Below are positions 6,597 to 15,544 of a stretch of 34,427 bases of DNA, in pieces. A model generated the notes under the pieces. That model was not told the origin of the DNA and did not search any database. It saw only the letters and a program-made list of their open reading frames with translations. A program made the translations under genes and the position numbers. Every line of letters begins with the position of its first letter. The first letter of the stretch is position 1. This DNA comes from Deltaproteobacteria bacterium (lineage in GTDB: Bacteria > Myxococcota_A > UBA796 > GCA-2862545). Location: positions 1 through 34,427 of the forward strand of contig JAFGVK010000070.1 in the NCBI GenBank assembly GCA_016938035.1. Reading direction: 5' to 3'.

Positions 6597-8489
6597 TCAT
6601 CCAGCGGACGGGGCTTCACCTGGGCGCGGGGTCCGGGGCCCACCCTGTCGCGCGCGCGCTAGCCACGCGGCGGCAGTGGAGACCGAGGCTGGGGTGATCC
6701 CCGGCAGCCGAGCCATGGCCCCTAGGGTCTGAGGGCGGGCGGCGCGTAGGCGCTCTCGCACCTCGGTGGAGAGCTCCGACAGCAGGGTCCAGTCCATGTC
6801 CGCGGGGAAGCGCACCTGCTCCATCCTCGCGGCCCGCTCCACCCGCTGCTCCGCGCGCGTGATGTAGCCCTCGTATTTGAGCTCTACCTCCAGCTGCTCT
6901 GCCGCCGCCGGCAGTATCTCAGGCGCTACGCCCAGCGCAGCGAGCACCTGCCAGCTCACCTCCGGTCTGCGGAGCAGGTCCGTCCCGGTGACGCTCCGCC
7001 TGAGCGGGGAGCCCCCGGCGAGCTCCAGGGAGCGGTCGACCTGGGGGGAGGGGTGTACCCTGAGCTGTTCCAGTGCCGCTCTTCCTCTGGCGAGGTGCTC
7101 CATCCGCGCCTCGAAGCTGCCCCAGGTGGCGTCATCGATCAGGCCCAGCGCCCTCGCCCTGGGCATCAGGCGCTGGTCGGCGTTGTCCTCGCGCAGCAGG
7201 AGGCGGTGCTCTGCTCGGCTGGTGAACATCCGGTAGGGCTCGCCCCCTACGCCGCGGGTGGTCAGGTCGTCTACGAGCACCCCCAGGTAGCCCTGGTGTC
7301 GTTCCACGTGGAACGGCTCTCCAAGGGCCGCGGACAGGCCGGCCACCAGCCCCTGCGCCGCAGCCTCCTCGTAGCCCGAGGTGCCGTTCACCTGTCCCGC
7401 TAGGAATAGTCCTGGCAGCTCGCTGTGCTCCAGACCACGCCCCAGGCGCCGCGGATCGAAGGCGTCGTACTCCACCGCGTAGCCCCAGCGCAGCACCTCC
7501 ACCGCCTCCAGGCCCGGGATCGCCTGCAGCATCGCCAGCTGTACGTCGGCGGGGAGGGAGGTCGGCAGGCCGTTGGGGTAGATGCGGTCTGAGCGGTGAC
7601 CCTCAGGCTCCAGGAAGATCAGGTGTCGGTCCCTGTCGGGGAACCGAACGATCTTGTCCTCGATGGACGGGCAGTACCTCGGACCCGTACCCTGTATCGC
7701 GCCGGTGAAGATCGGAGAGCGATCCAGGCCGCCCCGGATCACCTCGTGCACCCTGGGGTTGGTGTGCGTCAGGTAGCAGTCCAGGGCTGGCAGCCGCGGT
7801 CCAGCGGGGCCGAAGGAGAAGCGCCCCTCGGGCCAGGTGTCCTCCTGGCGCTCCAGCGCCCCCCAGTGGATCGAGGATCGCGCTAGGCGGGGCACCGTGC
7901 CGGTCTTGAGGCGCACCGCCCCCAGGCCTAGCTCGCGCAGCTGTGCCGCCAGCAGGTCGGCAGGGGGCTCCCCGTGGCGGCCTCCGGGGGTCGCCTCCAG
8001 TCCCAGGTACAGCACCCCCCCCAGGAAGGTCCCTGCCGTCAGGATCACGGCGTCTGCCCTCAGCTCCCCCCCATCGGCAAGGCGCACCCCCCGCACCGCG
8101 CCGCCCTCCACCCGCAGCGCGACCACCTCTCCGTCGATCTGGTGGAGCCCCTGGAGGTTCGCGAGGTGTCGCTGCATCACCTCGGGGTAGGTGTGGATGT
8201 CCACCTGCGCCCTGCTCGCTTGCACCGCCAGCCCCCTGCGGGTGTTCAGGCGCCGGAACTGCACCGCCGCCTCGTCCGCCACCCGCCCCATCAGGCCGCC
8301 CGCGGCGTCGATCTCCCGCACCAGGTGCCCCTTCCCCATTCCACCGATCGCGGGGTTGCAGGACAGCGCCCCCACGCGATCGAGGCCCAGGGACACGAGC
8401 GCCACCCTCCGGCCGAGCCGGGCCGCTACCGCCGCCGCCTCGCTCCCAGCGTGACCCCCACCAATGACAATGACATCAAATGCGTTCAT
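6597..8489 (-). CDS. mnmG: tRNA uridine-5-carboxymethylaminomethyl modification enzyme MnmG (GidA)
   Basis: A 630-aa FAD enzyme, normal length for the family. With MnmE it installs the cmnm5 group on wobble uridine 34 of certain tRNAs. The dinucleotide fold [11 protein letters not shown] (9-19), signature 1 around [31 protein letters not shown] and signature 2 [18 protein letters not shown] are all present. The C-terminal helical MnmE/tRNA-binding region has [10 protein letters not shown]. The ribosome-binding site AGGAG abuts the ATG with almost no spacer. The coding sequence contains a perfect 14-bp parS core (7301-7314) that encodes Phe-His-Val-Glu. It is divergent from the chemosensory operon. 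Confidence 0.97.
   Translation of the reverse strand: MNAFDVIVIGGGHAGSEAAAVAARLGRRVALVSLGLDRVGALSCNPAIGGMGKGHLVREIDAAGGLMGRVADEAAVQFRRLNTRRGLAVQASRAQVDIHTYPEVMQRHLANLQGLHQIDGEVVALRVEGGAVRGVRLADGGELRADAVILTAGTFLGGVLYLGLEATPGGRHGEPPADLLAAQLRELGLGAVRLKTGTVPRLARSSIHWGALERQEDTWPEGRFSFGPAGPRLPALDCYLTHTNPRVHEVIRGGLDRSPIFTGAIQGTGPRYCPSIEDKIVRFPDRDRHLIFLEPEGHRSDRIYPNGLPTSLPADVQLAMLQAIPGLEAVEVLRWGYAVEYDAFDPRRLGRGLEHSELPGLFLAGQVNGTSGYEEAAAQGLVAGLSAALGEPFHVERHQGYLGVLVDDLTTRGVGGEPYRMFTSRAEHRLLLREDNADQRLMPRARALGLIDDATWGSFEARMEHLARGRAALEQLRVHPSPQVDRSLELAGGSPLRRSVTGTDLLRRPEVSWQVLAALGVAPEILPAAAEQLEVELKYEGYITRAEQRVERAARMEQVRFPADMDWTLLSELSTEVRERLRAARPQTLGAMARLPGITPASVSTAAAWLARARQGGPRTPRPGEAPSAG
7301..7314. promoter_or_regulatory. 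Second parS core, inside mnmG
   Basis: GTTCCACGTGGAAC is identical to the core of the parS at 1499-1514 and is a perfect palindrome. The flanking bases here are C and G rather than T and A, so the outer pair of the 16-mer is lost. It lies about 5.8 kb from the first site, inside a conserved gene. ParB sites in coding DNA near oriC are known in several phyla. Confidence 0.85.
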
Positions 8490-8696
8490 CTCCTCGCTCT
8501 ATCCCGCGCCTGTGCGCCCATCACGTTCTCACCGCTTCTGTGGCCTTTGCGCTCAAGGGCACCCACGCTGGGCCGAACTCGAAGCGCGAGCACCTGGAGC
8601 TGCAATGAGCGGGACGCGAACGCATCGTGACAGAGGCCTGCGCAGGCGGGGCGCACGTCTCGTGGCGTGGGCCGAGACCAACCCGTGGAGCCGGCG

Positions 8697-11600
8697 ATGA
8701 GCGATCTCGATCTCGAGCTGGTAGAGGAATTTGTGGTGGAGTCCCGCGAGCTCCTCGAGGCCGCGGAGTCGGACCTGCTCGCGCTCGACCTGTCTCAGGG
8801 TGCCCCGGGGCAGGAGGTGGTCAACCGCATTTTCCGGGCAGTCCACAGCGTCAAGGGGGCCGCTGGCTTCTTTGGGTTGGAGGTCATCGGGGTGCTCGCC
8901 CACCGCCTCGAGAGCGTGTTGATGAAGGTGCGGGACGGGCAGCTGGCCCCCACCTCGCAGATGGTGGACGTCCTGCTACAGGCGAACGACCGCCTCAGGG
9001 GCCTGCTGGAAGACATCCAGGCGAGCAACGGGGAGGACGTCAGCGCCCACCTCGCGGCGCTCGATCCCTTCTTGGGGGAGGGAGGCTCTCCCCCCGCGCC
9101 GCCCGCGCCGCCCGCGCCTGCGGTCACCGCTCCGGCGCCGCAGGGGCAGGGGGGAGGCTCCTTCGCGGGGTGGTCCGTCCCAGCGGCGCTCGCGGCAGAG
9201 ATCAAGCGGCACGGCCGGCACCTCTTCGGTCTCACCGTCGATCCCTCGCGCGATCTCATCGGGCAGGGGCGCACCGCGGCCGCCCTCATCGAGGACGTCT
9301 CGGACCTGGGTGAGCTGCTGCACAGCACCTATGACGAGGCTACGCCCGGCGGCTCCTTCGCGCTGGTGGTGTCCACCGTCCTCGACCTCGACTTCGCGGT
9401 AGAGGGCTTCGCGCTCCCCAGGGACGCGATCCAGGACCTCCTCCGGGCCTCGGTCGTTGCGCCCGCTCCCCCCGCGGCACCTCCTCCGCTGCCCAAGGCG
9501 GCGCCCGCGGCGGCACCGCCCAACGCCAGCGCCGTCGCGGCCTCCCCCGCCGCGGCCAAGGCCTCCCCCGCCGCGGCCAAGGCCTCCTCTGACGGCGGCT
9601 CCGGCGCCCAGGTCGAGACCAAGAGCACCGTCAGCGACACCATCCGGATCAAGACCACGGTCCTCAACGCCCTGATGGAGATGGCCGGCGAGCTGGTCCT
9701 CGCCCGCAACCGCCTGCTCCGCACGCTCGCCGACAAGACCGATCAGATCGAGGGGCTGGGCCCGGTCCTCAGCCAGGTCTCCTCCATCACCACCGAGGTG
9801 CAGGAGCAGATCATGCGGACCCGCCTCCAGCCGGTGGGCACTCTCTTCGGGCGCTTCAACCGGGTGGTGCGGGACCTCACCCACAAGCTGGGGAAGGAGG
9901 TCAACCTCGAGACCGTGGGCGCTGACGTCGAGCTGGACCGCACCATCCTCGAGGGCCTCGCCGATCCCCTGACCCACCTGCTGCGGAACAGCCTCGACCA
10001 CGGCATCGAGATGCCCGAGGAGCGGGTCGCGGCGGGCAAGGTCCGCTTCGGTACCATCCAGATCTCCGCTCAGCACGAGGGCGGCATGGTCAACATCACC
10101 ATCAAAGATGACGGTGGCGGCATCGACGTGCAGCGGATCCTCCTCAAGGCGATGGAGCGCGGGCTCCTCACCGAGGAGCAGGCGGATCGCATGTCCGACC
10201 GCGAGGGGCTGCAGCTCATCTTCCTCCCGGGCTTCTCTACCGCGAAGGTGGTGACCGACGTCTCAGGGCGGGGTGTCGGGATGGACGTGGTCCGGACCAA
10301 CATCGAGAAGCTCGGCGGCAACGTCGACCTCGCCTCCACCCACGGGGTGGGCACCACCGTCACGCTCAAGCTGCCGCTCACCCTCGCCATCGTGTCCTCG
10401 CTCATCGTCACCGCGGGTGGGCAGCACTTTGCGCTCCCCCAGGTGGGCCTGCAGGAGGTCATCCGGATCGTCCCGGGGCAGGGGCACGAGGCCATCGAGG
10501 AGGTGCGTGGCGCCTCGGTGCTGCGCCACCGGGGCACCCTGCTCCCCATCGTGCGCCTCGACGAGGTGCTGGACATCGCGCCGACCTTTGTGGACCCGCA
10601 GACCGGTGCGCGGCGGTCCGATCGCCGCCAGCGTATCGCCGACCGGCGCCAGTCCTCCAAACCCCGCACCCTGGAGGAGAAGAAGCTCGCGGAGCAGCGG
10701 GCTCCTGGCGATCGCCGCGAGTCTCTCGCCAGCGTGCAGCGCATCCTGGTGCTCAAGGTGGGCAAGAACCGCTTCGGCCTCCTCGTCGATCAGATCGTCG
10801 ACAACGAGGAGATCGTCGTCAAGCCCGTCTCGCGCTTCGTCCGCAGCGCCCCCTGCTTCTCCGGCGCCACCATCCTCGGTGACGGGACCATCTCGATGAT
10901 CTTGGATCCTCTGGGGATCTCCACCCACGCCAAGCTCCGCTTTGACCTCACCAAGGACAAGGCCGTGGCGCGCCCCAAGGGCGCGCAGGGCCCACAGGGT
11001 GAGATTTTCTCCCTGATCCTCCTCTCCAACCACACCGATGAGACCTTCGCGCTGCCCCTCACCCAGGTGGGGCGCATCGAGAAGATCCGTCGCGACGAGA
11101 TCCGGCGCATCGGCGATCGGGAGTACCTGTCCTATCGCGAGACGACCCTGCCCCTGGTGCGCCTCGAGCAGCACCTGCGGGTCAAGGCGCCTGCCACAGA
11201 GCCCGTCGAGTACTTTGTCGTCATCCCCAACCTGCGGGGCCAGCAGATCGGCCTGCTCACCACCCAGGTGCTGGACGCGGTGGAGGTCAAGCTCCAGGTC
11301 CACCAGGGATCAGTGCCCTCCCGCGGCATCTTCGGATCGGCGGTGCTCGACGACCGCATCGTGCTCCTGCTGGACATCGTGCAGCTCGCTCAGCTCTCAA
11401 GCGCCGACGGCGAGGTGCGCCCGCTGCTGGAGGGGATCACCCCGCCGCTGCGCGTGGTGCTGGTGGAGGCGAGCCCCACGACCCGGCTTATACAGCGCAC
11501 CGCGCTGCAGCGGGCCGGCGCGCTCGTCACCGTGGCGGAGGACGTAGAGGCGGCGACCGCCCTCCTGAAGCGGGGAGGGGTCGACGCCCTCATCCTCGAC

Positions 11601-11807
11601 GGCGAGCTGCCGAACCAGCCGGCGGAGGTGCTCCTCAGCGACCTGCGGGCAGACGAGAGCCTCGCGCGCTTGCCAGTGATCCTCACCACCTCGCACCTCC
11701 CGGAGGACGAGGAGGACAGCGTGGGGAGGTTTGCGGCGCGCGCCGCGAAGCTGGACATCGAGCGGCTCGTGGAGCGCCTGATCACCTTCGCCGAGGAGAG
11801 ACGCTGA
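8697..11807 (+). CDS. cheA: Hybrid chemotaxis histidine kinase CheA with C-terminal receiver
   Basis: A 1036-aa kinase. Domains: HPt 1-125 with phospho-site His50 (VHSVKGAAGFF); a P2-like domain at about 155-250; an Ala/Pro linker 251-310; the dimerisation helix from 312 (ALMEMAGELVLARNRL); a HATPase with N-box HLLRNSLDHGIE (427-438), DDGGGID (471-477) and GRGVGMD (524-530); a CheW-like domain 565-750 interrupted by a charged 45-residue insert (634-678); a second CheW-like domain 768-900; and a receiver 917-1036 with Asp968 and Lys1018, whose first acidic pair is reduced to Glu-Ala. The tandem CheW domains and attached receiver recall FrzE-type hybrids. The ATG at 8697 has GGAG 6 nt upstream; the earlier in-frame start is less likely. 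First gene of the operon, overlapping cheW (TGATG). Confidence 0.96.
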   Translation: MSDLDLELVEEFVVESRELLEAAESDLLALDLSQGAPGQEVVNRIFRAVHSVKGAAGFFGLEVIGVLAHRLESVLMKVRDGQLAPTSQMVDVLLQANDRLRGLLEDIQASNGEDVSAHLAALDPFLGEGGSPPAPPAPPAPAVTAPAPQGQGGGSFAGWSVPAALAAEIKRHGRHLFGLTVDPSRDLIGQGRTAAALIEDVSDLGELLHSTYDEATPGGSFALVVSTVLDLDFAVEGFALPRDAIQDLLRASVVAPAPPAAPPPLPKAAPAAAPPNASAVAASPAAAKASPAAAKASSDGGSGAQVETKSTVSDTIRIKTTVLNALMEMAGELVLARNRLLRTLADKTDQIEGLGPVLSQVSSITTEVQEQIMRTRLQPVGTLFGRFNRVVRDLTHKLGKEVNLETVGADVELDRTILEGLADPLTHLLRNSLDHGIEMPEERVAAGKVRFGTIQISAQHEGGMVNITIKDDGGGIDVQRILLKAMERGLLTEEQADRMSDREGLQLIFLPGFSTAKVVTDVSGRGVGMDVVRTNIEKLGGNVDLASTHGVGTTVTLKLPLTLAIVSSLIVTAGGQHFALPQVGLQEVIRIVPGQGHEAIEEVRGASVLRHRGTLLPIVRLDEVLDIAPTFVDPQTGARRSDRRQRIADRRQSSKPRTLEEKKLAEQRAPGDRRESLASVQRILVLKVGKNRFGLLVDQIVDNEEIVVKPVSRFVRSAPCFSGATILGDGTISMILDPLGISTHAKLRFDLTKDKAVARPKGAQGPQGEIFSLILLSNHTDETFALPLTQVGRIEKIRRDEIRRIGDREYLSYRETTLPLVRLEQHLRVKAPATEPVEYFVVIPNLRGQQIGLLTTQVLDAVEVKLQVHQGSVPSRGIFGSAVLDDRIVLLLDIVQLAQLSSADGEVRPLLEGITPPLRVVLVEASPTTRLIQRTALQRAGALVTVAEDVEAATALLKRGGVDALILDGELPNQPAEVLLSDLRADESLARLPVILTTSHLPEDEEDSVGRFAARAAKLDIERLVERLITFAEERR
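9541..9582 (+). repeat. Perfect 21-bp tandem duplication in the CheA linker
   Basis: Two identical 21-bp units (9541-9561, 9562-9582) encode duplicated Ala-Ser-Pro-Ala-Ala-Ala-Lys. They lie in the Ala/Pro linker between the P2-like and dimerisation domains. The exact nucleotide identity suggests a recent, length-variable duplication in a flexible tether. Confidence 0.85.
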
Positions 11808-12295
11808 TGCCCAAGGTCCAGTTCGCAACCTTCTACCTCGGGGATGACCTCTACGGGATCAACATCCTCCAGGTGCGCGAGGTCATCCAGGACTTCCACG
11901 TCTCGCAGGTCCCGCAGACCCCCGCGCCGATCCTGGGGCTGATGAACCTCCGAGGGCAGATCGTCACCGTGGTGCATCTGGGGAGGAACCTCGGGATCCA
12001 GGTGGTGGAGCCTCAGAACACCTGTATCATCCTCAAGACCAACGACGAGCTCGCGCAGGTCCACGCCAGCCGCAGCTGGATCTTTCCCGCTGGTGAGGAC
12101 TCGGTGGGGCTGGTCGTCGACGAGATGGGTGAGGTGGTGGAGGTGGACGAGGAGGAGATCGACGCTTCACCGGCCAATTCCTCGGATCGGGACTCCGCCA
12201 CCATCGCCGGCGTGGCTAGGCTGGACAAGGAGCTGCTGACGATCCTCCACATCGACAGCATCCTCCAGCTCGATTTCCTGTCGAGAGCAGGGTGA
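11807..12295 (+). CDS. cheW: Chemotaxis coupling protein CheW
   Basis: A 162-aa single-domain CheW. Typical landmarks are FYLGDDLYGINILQVREVI (about 8-26), VPQTPAPILGLMNLRGQIV (about 34-52) and GLVVDEMGEVVEVDEEEI (about 102-119). It couples CheA to chemoreceptors. It starts within the CheA stop (TGATG) and ends within the start of the next gene in the same way, so its expression is coupled to both. It is the only stand-alone CheW here, although CheA carries two more CheW-like domains. Confidence 0.94.
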   Translation: MPKVQFATFYLGDDLYGINILQVREVIQDFHVSQVPQTPAPILGLMNLRGQIVTVVHLGRNLGIQVVEPQNTCIILKTNDELAQVHASRSWIFPAGEDSVGLVVDEMGEVVEVDEEEIDASPANSSDRDSATIAGVARLDKELLTILHIDSILQLDFLSRAG

Positions 12296-13410
12296 TGGGG
12301 CACACCTCTGGGGATCCCCTGCGGGTCGTCGTCGCGGATCCCTCCGCGACGTATCGGATCGTGCTCTCGCACGGGGTGAAGGCGGCCGCTGGCTGTGTCC
12401 TGGTGGCGACCGTGTCGTCCCCAGCGCAGCTGCTCCAGCGCCTCGCCGAGGGCGACGTCCAGGTGCTCGTGCTGTCCGAGGACCTGGATCCCGAGGGGAG
12501 GGGAGACCTGCTCACCACCCTCACGGCGCAGCACCCGAGGCTGCGGGTCATCCTCGCGGCCTCAAACCCCTCGGCGCGACACCGGCAGCTCGCGCGGGAG
12601 CTGCGGCTCGCCGGCCTGGTCCTCAGGTCCAGCGGGCGGGGAGAGCCAGGGGGCCTTGAGGCGGTGCTCACAGGGCTCTCGGCGGCCCCTGGTGAGGTCC
12701 GCCCGCCGGTGCGCTCCAGGCGCACGGTGAGCGCTCCCGAGGCGCCCTCCCAGGCGCCCCCTCGGGACGACGCCGCGGGCACCGCGGCCCAGCGCATCTC
12801 TCGCCTGCTGCCCCACCGCTTCGCGCTCCTCGCGATCGCCTCCTCCACCGGAGGACCCAGCGCCCTCACCAGGCTCTTCTCAGCGCTCTCGCCCCAGATG
12901 CGCCTGCCGGTGGTGCTGGTGCAGCACATGCCCGCGGGCTTCACCAAGTCCCTCGCGGCGCAGCTCTCCAGGGTGTCCCCGCTCGAGGTGCGGGAGGCGG
13001 AGCAGGGCGACGCCCTCCGATCCGGCCTCGCCCTGCTGGCCCCTGGTGGCAGGCACATGGAGGTGCTCCGCGACGGCGGCAGCCTGACCGTCAGGCTCCA
13101 CGATGAGCCTCCGGTCAACCAGTGCCGGCCCGCCGCGGATGTGCTCTTTCGGAGCCTCGCAGGCCTCACCGCCGCCCCGGTCCTGAGCGTGGTGCTCACC
13201 GGGATGGGGGCGGATGGGGCCCAGGGAGTTGGGGAATTGCGGCAATTTCACGGCTATAATCTATCGCAGGACCAGGAGAGCTCAGTGGTGTACGGTATGC
13301 CCAAAGCTGTCGCCGACCTCGGCTTCGCCGATGAGATCCTCTCCCTTGATCGAATTGCACCGCGCCTGAACGAGCTGGGCAGCCGCTGTGCCGTGGAGCA
13401 GACCCGATGA
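12295..13410 (+). CDS. cheB: CheB-type methylesterase with a degenerate receiver domain
   Basis: A 371-aa protein that should remove methyl groups from chemoreceptor glutamates. The C-terminal catalytic domain is intact: SSTGG with catalytic Ser184, VQHMP with His211, and GMGADG with Asp307. The N-terminal domain (about 9-128) still resembles a receiver (LRVVVADPSATYRIVL), but the phospho-acceptor position reads VLVLSEDL, placing Ser61 where Asp is expected, and the usual Lys-Pro is replaced by Arg-Ser. Phosphorylation control is therefore probably lost. ATG 12295 overlaps the cheW stop; an in-frame GTG one codon earlier is possible. It overlaps cheR by 4 nt. Confidence 0.92.
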   Translation: MGHTSGDPLRVVVADPSATYRIVLSHGVKAAAGCVLVATVSSPAQLLQRLAEGDVQVLVLSEDLDPEGRGDLLTTLTAQHPRLRVILAASNPSARHRQLARELRLAGLVLRSSGRGEPGGLEAVLTGLSAAPGEVRPPVRSRRTVSAPEAPSQAPPRDDAAGTAAQRISRLLPHRFALLAIASSTGGPSALTRLFSALSPQMRLPVVLVQHMPAGFTKSLAAQLSRVSPLEVREAEQGDALRSGLALLAPGGRHMEVLRDGGSLTVRLHDEPPVNQCRPAADVLFRSLAGLTAAPVLSVVLTGMGADGAQGVGELRQFHGYNLSQDQESSVVYGMPKAVADLGFADEILSLDRIAPRLNELGSRCAVEQTR

Positions 13411-14258
13411 AGATCAACACGAGCGAATTCGAGCTGCTCCGGCGCTACATTGAGATTCAGTGTGGGATCACGGTCGCGCCGGAGAAGCAGTACCTCATCG
13501 AGACCAGGCTCACGCGCCTCGTGGTAGAGACTGGCTCCAATTCCTTCGGAGAGTTCTACCAGCACGTAGAGCGGGCGGGAAATGGTCCCCTGAGGGACAA
13601 GATCATCGACGCGATGACCACCAACGAGACCCTGTGGTTTCGCGACTCCTCGCCCTACACCGCGCTGCGTGAGAAGATCCTCCGGGAGTTCTCCGCTGAG
13701 AACCGAGGAAACCCGGGCGCCAAAATGCGCATCTGGTCCGCGGCAAGCTCTACAGGGCAGGAGCCTTACTCCATGGCGATGGTGGTGGATGACTACTGTC
13801 GGTCCCCCTTCTCGAACCAGCTGCGCCCCGAGCAGGTGGAGATCATCGCCACGGACATCTCCCCCTCTGCGCTCTTTGTCGCCATGGCGGGGCGCTATGA
13901 CCGCATCTCGATGCGGCGCGGCTTCGTCGATGACTGGGCGCCGTACAAAGACCGGTATTTCACCGAGGACGGGCGCGTCAGTGTCATCGACGATCGCATC
14001 AAGGGGAGGGTGAAATACTCGCGGTTCAACCTCCAGAACAGCTTTGCGGGCATGGGGAAGTTCCATGTGATTTTTCTCAGGAACGTCGCGATCTACTTCT
14101 CCACTGAATTCAAGCGCGCGCTCTTTGAGAAGCTGTACCAGTCGCTCCACCCCAACGGATACCTGATCCTCGGCACCGCCGAGACCACCTCTGGGTACAC
14201 GCAGCGCTTCACCTCCGAGAACCACGGCAAGGCCGTGCTCTTCCGGCCCAGGGGGTAG
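13407..14258 (+). CDS. cheR: Chemoreceptor glutamate methyltransferase CheR
   Basis: A 283-aa SAM-dependent methyltransferase that adds methyl groups to chemoreceptors, opposing CheB. The N-terminal helical domain spans 1-70. TTNETLWFR (71-79) is the family TNET-FFR motif. MRIWSAASSTGQEPYSMAM (107-125) is the SAM-binding region, IIATDISPSAL follows, and FLRNVAIYF matches the conserved RNVLIYF. There is no TPR or pentapeptide-binding extension. The start overlaps the cheB stop (ATGA). Its presence implies methylatable receptors elsewhere in the genome. Confidence 0.95.
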   Translation: MKINTSEFELLRRYIEIQCGITVAPEKQYLIETRLTRLVVETGSNSFGEFYQHVERAGNGPLRDKIIDAMTTNETLWFRDSSPYTALREKILREFSAENRGNPGAKMRIWSAASSTGQEPYSMAMVVDDYCRSPFSNQLRPEQVEIIATDISPSALFVAMAGRYDRISMRRGFVDDWAPYKDRYFTEDGRVSVIDDRIKGRVKYSRFNLQNSFAGMGKFHVIFLRNVAIYFSTEFKRALFEKLYQSLHPNGYLILGTAETTSGYTQRFTSENHGKAVLFRPRG

Positions 14259-14261
14259 AAC

Positions 14262-14648
14262 ATGGGAACCAAGATCCTCACCGTGGACGACTCTCGGGTG
14301 ATGCTGCGCATCATCTCCTCCGCTATCGAGCGCCTCGGCTATCAGCCGGTCATCGCCAAGAATGGCGCGGTGGCCCTGGAGCTGCTGGAGGAGCAGGGCG
14401 AGGAGATCGCGCTGGTGCTCCTGGACTGGAACATGCCGGTCATGAACGGGCTGGACACTCTCAAGGCGATCCGAGCACAGGAGCGCTTCCAAGACCTGCC
14501 GGTGATGATGGTGACGACCGAGAGCGAGCGGACCAACGTCCTGGAGGCGATCCGCGCTGGCGCGAGGCACTATCTAACCAAGCCCTTCTCCCCAGAGGAC
14601 CTAGTCATCCGCATGATGGAGTGTCTGGGACTTGGAGATCAGCTATGA
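14262..14648 (+). CDS. cheY: CheY-like single-domain response regulator
   Basis: A 128-aa stand-alone receiver. All phosphorylation residues are present: Asp9-Asp10 (VDDS), phospho-acceptor Asp55 (LLDWNMPVMNG), Thr85-Thr86 and Lys107 (YLTKPF). It should receive phosphate from CheA His50 and act on a downstream target, whether motor or other. It starts 3 nt after cheR and its stop overlaps the HDOD gene (ATGA). The WNMPxMNG form is shared with the receiver-CheX fusion protein at 16034. Confidence 0.93.
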   Translation: MGTKILTVDDSRVMLRIISSAIERLGYQPVIAKNGAVALELLEEQGEEIALVLLDWNMPVMNGLDTLKAIRAQERFQDLPVMMVTTESERTNVLEAIRAGARHYLTKPFSPEDLVIRMMECLGLGDQL

Positions 14649-15511
14649 CCCTGACCCTCTCCGCCGTCTCTGAGCGGCTGCTGAACTCCACCCTGCCCTC
14701 GTTCCCGCAGGTGGTGCTCCAGGTCGAGCGCGAGCTCGCCAAGCCTGACGCCGCGGTAGGCGCGGTGGCGGCGCTGGTGGAGCAGGATCCGCCGCTGGCC
14801 GCCCGCTTCCTCGCGCTGGCGAATTCCTCCTTCTACAGCAGGGGCAACCCCACCAGCAGCGCGCTCCAGGCGGTGTCGCGCCTGGGGCTGGCCGAGGCGC
14901 GTCAGGTGGTGCTGGCCACCGCCCTGCTCCAGAGCTTCGGGAGCCTGGGGGGCGCGGACCCCCACCGCTACTGGACCCACTCTGTCACCACCGCGCTGCT
15001 CACCAGGGAGCTCGCCAAGCTGTGCTCGTCGACCCTCTCCAGGGGGCTGGTCGACGCGGCCTACCTGGCGGGGCTGCTCCACGACATCGGTGCCCTCGCC
15101 CTCGCGCACCTCTTCCCTGAGGAGTACCAGCCGGTCATCGACGCGCTGGAGGAGAGCGGCCGGCCCGCCTGGGAGGTGGAGCTGGACCTGCTCGGCTTCC
15201 ACCACGGTGAGGTGGGGGAGCTGCTGGTCCACGGCTGGGGGCTCCCCCCCGCGGTGTGTGCCTCGGTGCGCTTCCACCACGAGCCATGGTCTGCGCCCCA
15301 GCCGATCATCCAGCTCGTGCGCTTGGTCTACCTGTCGGATTTCGTCTCGTCTAACCAAGGCTTTGAGCGGCACCAAGGAAACCTGTCGCAGGATTTCGAG
15401 GCGGGGGCCTGGGACGGACTGGGGTACACCATCGAACAAGTTCAGGAAATCCTCGCTCAAGCACTGGCCTTGGGAACCCGATCCGAGGGCCTGTGGAGTT
15501 TCGCGAAGTAA
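14645..15511 (+). CDS. HDOD-domain protein
   Basis: A 288-aa HDOD protein (HD-related output domain). LPSFPQVVLQVERELAKPDA (about 17-36), LVEQDPPLAARFLALANSS (about 44-62) and VSRLGLAEARQVVLATALL are typical of the family. An HD pair (LAGLLHDIG, His146-Asp147) remains, but I cannot see the full metal-binding set, so it may be non-catalytic. HDOD proteins often act in signalling with chemosensory or c-di-GMP pathways; the partner here is unknown. The ATG at 14645 overlaps the cheY stop; an upstream in-frame start would overlap cheY more. Its place within the che operon argues that it is part of the pathway. Confidence 0.9.
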   Translation: MTLTLSAVSERLLNSTLPSFPQVVLQVERELAKPDAAVGAVAALVEQDPPLAARFLALANSSFYSRGNPTSSALQAVSRLGLAEARQVVLATALLQSFGSLGGADPHRYWTHSVTTALLTRELAKLCSSTLSRGLVDAAYLAGLLHDIGALALAHLFPEEYQPVIDALEESGRPAWEVELDLLGFHHGEVGELLVHGWGLPPAVCASVRFHHEPWSAPQPIIQLVRLVYLSDFVSSNQGFERHQGNLSQDFEAGAWDGLGYTIEQVQEILAQALALGTRSEGLWSFAK

Positions 15512-15544
15512 GACAGGGCACCCGCTCTGATGGAGCTGACGACC

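Noticed and set aside
13254..14570. Minus-strand open frame of 438 codons opposite cheR and cheY
   Set aside because: It is antisense to two clear chemotaxis genes, has no recognisable domain, and its His/Arg/Val-rich composition is typical of the reverse strand of high-GC genes.
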